Positions 59,445 through 64,000 of a stretch of 64,000 nucleotides of DNA are shown here, piece by piece. Made by a program: the position numbers and the translations under genes. The DNA is taken from positions 31,976 to 95,975 of IMG/VR virus record IMGVR_UViG_3300030060_004838; one strand, 5' to 3'. The number at the start of each line of letters is the position of its first letter. The first letter of the stretch is position 1. The stretch comes from a virus. The notes under the pieces are model-generated. The model had not been told where the DNA came from. It saw only the letters and a list, made by a program, of their open reading frames with translations, and made no database searches.

Positions 59445-60749
59445 TCAAGATAGGTTAGTAATCTTTCCTTGTGCTTTCAAATATGTACAAACAACTTCAC
59501 CAATGGTACGATACATACCTTTGTTTCGTAGACCATCAACCGAGAACGGGTCACCAGAATCAATACCAGTTTCAAAGTACTCAGTTGGTTTCAAAGTAGC
59601 AAAGTGCAAATGGTCAGTATCAAGAATGAAAATATCACTCAATCCACTACCTGAACCTGTGCTTCCCATTTCCTTACAAGGAATGATTGGAATATCGTGA
59701 TAAGTAGCAACCTTAAATCCAATTTCTCTACCCTTTACACCCTTAATACCATTTACAGTAGGTAGGACTTCTGTTCTTCCCATGAATCTTTCTTGAGATT
59801 GTAGAAGTTCTCCTAATGCTTGAATAGTATCATATCCTGTTAGAATAACCTTTGGTGAAGCACCACGAATTTGCAATTCTCTTAGAGCAGTATTTAGCAA
59901 GTTAAGAGTAAGTGGTCTTCGTGAAGCATAATCTCCAAAAGATACAAAAGAGTCCATCCAAACATTGTTAGCGGTAGCAGTTCTATCTTTACCATATAGA
60001 GTCTTCATGTTTGTTGATAGAGCACCAGCAAACAATCCACCGCCATCAGCAGCCTCTAATTCTTCCTTTGATGTAATAATTTCATATAGAGAATGAATGT
60101 TGTTTTCAGCACCTGAAACAATTCCACCTGCACCATCAGACTTAGATTCCAATGGAGTTAATAGCATATGGTTCATCATTTCAGCGTGTGTAACACCGAC
60201 TTCTTCTCTATAAGCAGCCATAATATCGCCAATTCCATCATCAATCTTTGCCATAGCAGCAGCAAGTTCTGAAATCTCGAATTGATGAGCAATAGTTTTA
60301 GGAGAAACATATAGTGTTTCATACTTTGGTGCAATAGGAGAAAATCCATCAGTAGCACTTGTAGTAAATGATGCGTTTTCTGCAACACCACCAATAATAC
60401 CTTCTGTTTGACTTCCTTGACCTGTTCCACCTGTTAGATTAATCAAATCTCCTTGACCACCTAATGCTCGCTCAATCATGACTCTCCAGCCGCTTGACTG
60501 ATATGGCTTTTTAGGTAGCATAGCAAATGCGTTAATTTCACGGTTTAGCATAGACCAAACTTTCTGTCCATAAACCAAATTGTATAGAGCATTAGGAGTA
60601 AAAGCACCAGCGTTAGAATCCGAGTGAATTCCTGTATTTACACCAGCAGCCAATCCATAAGCCTTTAGAAGATTATTACTTCCAAAAGTGCCACCATAGG
60701 TTGCAGCCTCTAAATCTTGTATTGTTCTAATTTTATTAATTCCTGTCAT
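59445..60749 (-). CDS. Major capsid protein, HK97 fold
   Basis: ATG 60749 has the strongest ribosome site, AAGGAAGTGAAAAAT, as expected for a highly expressed protein. The 434-residue product starts after an N-terminal helical arm. It contains an E-loop-like Gly-rich segment (G-G-Q-G-D-L-I-N-L-T-G-G), the spine helix region S-E-L-A-A-A-M-A-K-I, and later P-K-V-I-L-T-G-Y-D and I-P-I-I-P-C, consistent with phage HK97-type capsids. It follows the protease/scaffold gene directly. The sequence itself is divergent, so the fold is from pattern and order. Confidence 0.82.
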   Translation of the reverse strand: MTGINKIRTIQDLEAATYGGTFGSNNLLKAYGLAAGVNTGIHSDSNAGAFTPNALYNLVYGQKVWSMLNREINAFAMLPKKPYQSSGWRVMIERALGGQGDLINLTGGTGQGSQTEGIIGGVAENASFTTSATDGFSPIAPKYETLYVSPKTIAHQFEISELAAAMAKIDDGIGDIMAAYREEVGVTHAEMMNHMLLTPLESKSDGAGGIVSGAENNIHSLYEIITSKEELEAADGGGLFAGALSTNMKTLYGKDRTATANNVWMDSFVSFGDYASRRPLTLNLLNTALRELQIRGASPKVILTGYDTIQALGELLQSQERFMGRTEVLPTVNGIKGVKGREIGFKVATYHDIPIIPCKEMGSTGSGSGLSDIFILDTDHLHFATLKPTEYFETGIDSGDPFSVDGLRNKGMYRTIGEVVCTYLKAQGKITNLS

Positions 60750-60789
60750 ATTTTTCACTTCCTTTTTTTATTTTGGATTCTTATAAGAA

Positions 60790-61536
60790 TCAGCCTTGCA
60801 CCTCACGAACAAGGTCATTAATTTCATCCCAAGACATTTCACCAATATTGTTCATCTTTGCGATTACATCTTCGGATAGTCCTGTTGGAGTTGTTGCTTC
60901 TGTAACTTGCTTTGCAATTACTTCATTGTTTGATTCAAGAGATTTACGAAGTTCAGCAAACTCATTCTTTAGAGCAGTAACTTCAGCACTTGCATCATAG
61001 TTAGACTTAGCAATAGCATCTGCTTCAGCCTTTAATTCAGCATTATATCGTGCCTCAAATTCATTCTTAATCAAATCATATGCTCTTGCTTCTTCTTTTT
61101 CAGCCTTAAATTGTGCATATGCCTTTGCTACATTTTCTTCACTTAGGTCAAGAGTTTCAAGAGTTTCAGACTTTCGAGCAATAAATTCACTAAACTCGGA
61201 ATCAAATCTTCCTGTTAGGTTGCTTTCGCCCATTTTCTGTCCTGTTGCATTGTGTCCATATACGATTGAATCAGCCGCTTTCTTTTCTTTATCTCCTTCA
61301 GCCATATCTTCTTCATCGTCATTAGATTCAGCCTTGTATGACAAATCTTCTTCATCATCCATTGACTCTTTATCTTCTTCTGCCATCATTTCTTCATCAC
61401 TACGACCAGCCATCATTTCTTCGTTAGCCATTGATTCTTCATCTTCCTTAACTACTACATTGTTGTTAATTTGATTTCTGAGTTGGCCTACAATGTCTTC
61501 AAACTCGCTTAGTGCTTTACTAATTTCATCGGTCAT
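60790..61536 (-). CDS. Nested in-frame scaffold protein (248 aa)
   Basis: At 61536, codon 188 of the protease gene is ATG preceded by AAAGGAAGTGAAAAA, the same strong ribosome site as the capsid gene. Initiation here would give the scaffold alone, like Nu3 inside lambda C. The start falls at the domain border, just after the protease fold. This explains how excess scaffold is made. Both products share the stop at 60790. Confidence 0.68.
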   Translation of the reverse strand: MTDEISKALSEFEDIVGQLRNQINNNVVVKEDEESMANEEMMAGRSDEEMMAEEDKESMDDEEDLSYKAESNDDEEDMAEGDKEKKAADSIVYGHNATGQKMGESNLTGRFDSEFSEFIARKSETLETLDLSEENVAKAYAQFKAEKEEARAYDLIKNEFEARYNAELKAEADAIAKSNYDASAEVTALKNEFAELRKSLESNNEVIAKQVTEATTPTGLSEDVIAKMNNIGEMSWDEINDLVREVQG

Positions 61537-62097
61537 TTTTTCACTTCCTTTATTTTTATTTTCCTTTACGATTTCAAATTTGGCTTCAGGGTTAATTCCT
61601 TCTTCGCAAATTGTTATCTCATGGAGTTCTAACTTATCTATTTCTTTGTATGTTCCTATATCGGGGTCGTGAACATTATGCTTATTTATAGCCTGTCCAC
61701 CAATACTAAAAGAACGAAGTTTGCCTCTCTTAATATCTCTTGCAACTTCTTTCGCTTTTTCAATATCGTTCCTCATTTTTATAACTACAAAGAATCCTGT
61801 ATCATCGCAACCTGTCTTTAACAAATTGCCTTTTGTATCTGTGTAAGAATCAATTACTTCTCCCACTTGTACATTTGAATGAGTAATCATAACATTTTTA
61901 TAATCACTTTTCATAAATTTATTAGCAGCATCATTTAATGCTTCTAATGTAATTAAATCGTTTTGCTTATCTACTACATCAACAGATGCATAACCAGCAA
62001 TAACTAAATCTCTTCCTGTTCCCTTTAATACTGCGAATTCTGAACCACTTGAGTAATGATTACCTAATCGCATAGGTCTAACCTTTAAGGAACTCAT
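60790..62097 (-). CDS. Prohead serine protease with C-terminal scaffold (435 aa)
   Basis: The N-terminal 170 residues match HK97-family prohead proteases: G-Y-A-S-V-D-V-V-D, I-T-H73-S, L-R-S-F-S131-I-G-G and L-H-E-I-T-I-C-E-E-G. His73 and Ser131 are the likely catalytic pair. The C-terminal 245 residues are Glu-rich with M-A-N-E-E-M/M-A-E-E-D repeats and a coiled coil, typical of scaffold. The protease would cleave scaffold and capsid arms during maturation. No Shine-Dalgarno precedes the ATG, but a TATA element lies 24-33 bases upstream, suggesting a leaderless mRNA. Confidence 0.85.
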   Translation of the reverse strand: MSSLKVRPMRLGNHYSSGSEFAVLKGTGRDLVIAGYASVDVVDKQNDLITLEALNDAANKFMKSDYKNVMITHSNVQVGEVIDSYTDTKGNLLKTGCDDTGFFVVIKMRNDIEKAKEVARDIKRGKLRSFSIGGQAINKHNVHDPDIGTYKEIDKLELHEITICEEGINPEAKFEIVKENKNKGSEKMTDEISKALSEFEDIVGQLRNQINNNVVVKEDEESMANEEMMAGRSDEEMMAEEDKESMDDEEDLSYKAESNDDEEDMAEGDKEKKAADSIVYGHNATGQKMGESNLTGRFDSEFSEFIARKSETLETLDLSEENVAKAYAQFKAEKEEARAYDLIKNEFEARYNAELKAEADAIAKSNYDASAEVTALKNEFAELRKSLESNNEVIAKQVTEATTPTGLSEDVIAKMNNIGEMSWDEINDLVREVQG

Positions 62098-62120
62098 TGG
62101 TAGTATATTTGTTTTTTCAA

Positions 62121-62130
62121 CTATATAAAG
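62121..62130 (-). promoter_or_regulatory. TATA box for the protease gene
   Basis: CTTTATATAG on the minus strand lies about 29 bases (centre) before ATG 62097. Archaeal transcription starts about 25-27 bases after the TATA box, so the message would begin at or next to the ATG. Confidence 0.5.
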
Positions 62131-62138
62131 GATAACCT

Positions 62139-63998
62139 TTAATCATTAGAATATGTAATAGATTTATATTTATCTTTACCTAAATCCCACAAACCTTCAT
62201 CGCTATCTTTATCAGTTGGTTTAGTTTCATAACCTGTCCATGCTATCCACTTATTTTCATCCATAATTGGTACTACTCTAATATGAAATTTACCTTGATA
62301 CATTTTACCATCTAATAAATATTCATGATAACCATCTCTTTGTGCACCTAATTTTATAATGCCTTCATCTAACATTTTATTTTTATCAGGCTTATCATCT
62401 ATTTCTGCTAAGTATTTGGTAGCCTTTCCAAACAATTCATAAATATCTTTTGTATTATCTTGTTCTATTCTCCAATTAAATGTTTTACCTTTAGCACTAT
62501 AAATAAAATTCAAATCACCATCTTCTCTTTTCCAAACTTCATATTTATCTTCAGCCTTTCCTATTTTATTAAAATCTGATTCTGGTAATTTAACTAATGT
62601 TTTTTCATCGTAATAATAAACTTTAGTTTTATCATTATACAAAATACCAAAAGCCTTTGCTCTTTCGTTAATCCATTTAATTAAATCATTATCGCTTTTT
62701 TCGTCAAACATTCTTTTAATAATATCAGGTGCTCTTTTATTTATTTCTTGAATTAATTCTTTTTTAGTAATATTTCTTTCATTAACTATCTGTGAAACAA
62801 CGGACATTAATTTACCACTATCTTTTTTGTAAAGTTTGCCTAATTCTTCTTTCCATAAATCAATATCTATAATCGCATTTTTAGCCATTAAGTTATCTTG
62901 ATAAAATCCTGATAGTACGAAACCATCAGTATCAATACTTGTATTTAATTCTACTATACCGTGTATATTATCAGTTAAAGTATAAGATTTTTTTAAGGCT
63001 TCTAAGTTATAATCTGATGCTGATTTCTTGTTATCTTTAGATAAAAACTCAAGTGTAATAATTTTTTCAGGTTCCGTAACTTCAGGTTTTTCTATAACTT
63101 TAGCACTATACACAGAAAATCCGGTTTTTGTTTTCTTTACTTCATCTACTTTAACTCTAATAATTTTACCTATTTCAGATTTAATTTTAGTATTGAGTGC
63201 TTTACCTACTGAAAGATAATCTCTATTATTATATCTTTTAATTGGTTTATATTCTTCATTACCAATTGGTCCTGCACCTAAAGTATAACTAAATGTTCCA
63301 TTTTTATTTTTTCTAACATCTAATACAAGTAAATCTAAATCAACAAACTTTTTCCATTTTACCCATTTAGGATTTTTCTTTTTACCTACTATATATGATG
63401 ACTTAGAATCTTTAATCATTACACCTTCTGATGTAGGATTATTCATAATCACCTTAGCGTATTCTTCAATTTCTTCTAATGAGTCAGCGAATCTTGTATT
63501 TGATTTAGTAGGGAATTGCAAGTAAGTATCTGAAAGTTTTGTAAATTCACCCATTAATAATCTCAATCTTTCTTCAAGTTTATTTTTCCAAATATGTTCT
63601 CCCCTTAACTTCATTATATCAAAAACATGAACCTTTAACTCAAATGCTTTATCATCCTTTTTTGAGTTAATATAAGAAATGGTATCGGCTCTATGTAATG
63701 GTTCATCGTTTTCGTATAAAACTACTTCAGCATCTAATACACATTCAGGGAAATCTTTATCCTGTAAAATTTTAATCTGTCTATCAAATTTACTTGTAAT
63801 ATCTCTATTATTAAAAGAGTAAATTTTTATTGTATTCTTTTTATGAATTTGTATTCTCATACCATCATACTTTTCTTGTACAACATATTCACCTGTAAAT
63901 CCTTTTAATTCTTTCATATCGTCTATTTCAAAAATGCGATACATTGGCTTATTAGGAATAATAAAATCATTAAGGGTATCTTTTTCTTCTTTTAACAT
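62139..63998 (-). CDS. DNA-ligase-like nucleotidyltransferase in the morphogenesis module (at least 619 aa, start uncertain)
   Basis: Motif I E-K43-Y-D-G-M-R, motif III L-D-A-E-V-V, motif IV E-G-V-M-I-K-D and motif V W-V-K-W-K-K match ATP-dependent DNA ligases, followed by an OB-like region. About 300 further residues (starting near 330) are unrelated to ligases: helical, then strand-rich ending W-I-A-W-T-G-Y. The frame touches the right edge (ATG 63998 without visible ribosome site), so more N-terminus may lie outside. It lies before the prohead protease, where portal genes often are. It may repair or seal packaged DNA, or serve another role. Confidence 0.72.
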   Translation of the reverse strand: MLKEEKDTLNDFIIPNKPMYRIFEIDDMKELKGFTGEYVVQEKYDGMRIQIHKKNTIKIYSFNNRDITSKFDRQIKILQDKDFPECVLDAEVVLYENDEPLHRADTISYINSKKDDKAFELKVHVFDIMKLRGEHIWKNKLEERLRLLMGEFTKLSDTYLQFPTKSNTRFADSLEEIEEYAKVIMNNPTSEGVMIKDSKSSYIVGKKKNPKWVKWKKFVDLDLLVLDVRKNKNGTFSYTLGAGPIGNEEYKPIKRYNNRDYLSVGKALNTKIKSEIGKIIRVKVDEVKKTKTGFSVYSAKVIEKPEVTEPEKIITLEFLSKDNKKSASDYNLEALKKSYTLTDNIHGIVELNTSIDTDGFVLSGFYQDNLMAKNAIIDIDLWKEELGKLYKKDSGKLMSVVSQIVNERNITKKELIQEINKRAPDIIKRMFDEKSDNDLIKWINERAKAFGILYNDKTKVYYYDEKTLVKLPESDFNKIGKAEDKYEVWKREDGDLNFIYSAKGKTFNWRIEQDNTKDIYELFGKATKYLAEIDDKPDKNKMLDEGIIKLGAQRDGYHEYLLDGKMYQGKFHIRVVPIMDENKWIAWTGYETKPTDKDSDEGLWDLGKDKYKSITYSND

Positions 63999-64000
63999 TT

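Noticed and set aside
60166-60175. AGCATATGGT in the capsid gene as an eighth palindrome copy
   Set aside because: One arm is mismatched, there is no adjacent hairpin, and it is in coding sequence.

Overview
The window looks like about 64 kb of a tailed double-stranded DNA virus of an archaeon, most plausibly a marine one. It combines archaeal or eukaryote-type information processing (family B DNA polymerase with a C-terminal PIP box, PCNA-like clamp, RFC small subunit, fused PriS-PriL primase, XPF/ERCC4 nuclease, TFIIB-like factor, histone-fold candidate) with an HK97-type head and a long-tail morphogenesis module. Base composition is strongly AT-rich. Genes are tightly packed, with ATGA/TAATG overlaps and Shine-Dalgarno sites of two recurrent forms, GGAAGTGAAAAAATG and GGTGATAAAATG. 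The closest described type I know is the magroviruses (viruses of Marine Group II Euryarchaeota); this assignment is inference. No terminase, portal, integrase or lysin was recognised, so the window is probably incomplete or the large terminase and portal lie beyond the right edge.

Layout. 1-4470 is an unusual control region. It has small leftward genes (698-1615, 1889-2524), a divergent likely paralogous gene (2681-3160), seven copies of the palindrome ACCATATGGT with adjoining hairpins whose stems change in compensating pairs, three six- or seven-codon ORFs of the type M-F-(D/F)-D-C/D-E, and a 1.3-kb non-coding stretch rich in inverted and direct repeats that could be a replication origin or RNA gene. 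4472-35045 is a long rightward block: small early genes, a ubiquitin-like protein, tRNA-Leu(UAA), a monomeric class II ribonucleotide reductase, TFIIB-like factor, E1-like enzyme, JAMM protease, histone-like protein, DNA ligase, clamp loader, SSB candidate, RecA-like ATPase, clamp, IMP dehydrogenase/GMP reductase, polymerase, HNH and Cas4-like nucleases, primase, XPF-like nuclease, helicase-like ATPase and DEDD exonuclease. 35199-63998 is the leftward late block, read from right to left: ligase-like protein, prohead protease with nested scaffold, major capsid protein, head proteins, adaptor, tail terminator, tail tube, frameshifted tail-assembly chaperones, tape measure, baseplate/adhesin proteins, a 2557-residue tail protein, tail fibres and a small membrane protein. 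The two blocks converge at a hairpin terminator near 35140-35180.

How the genes work together. The rightward block can supply nearly a complete archaeal-type replisome plus deoxynucleotide synthesis and two candidates for reprogramming host transcription or chromatin (TFIIB-like and histone-like). The most unusual element is a dispersed ubiquitin-like conjugation set: a 68-residue beta-grasp protein ending in Gly-Gly-Ser-Val, an E1/ThiF-like adenylating enzyme and a JAMM metalloprotease that could trim the last two residues or remove the modifier. No E2 or E3 was recognised.
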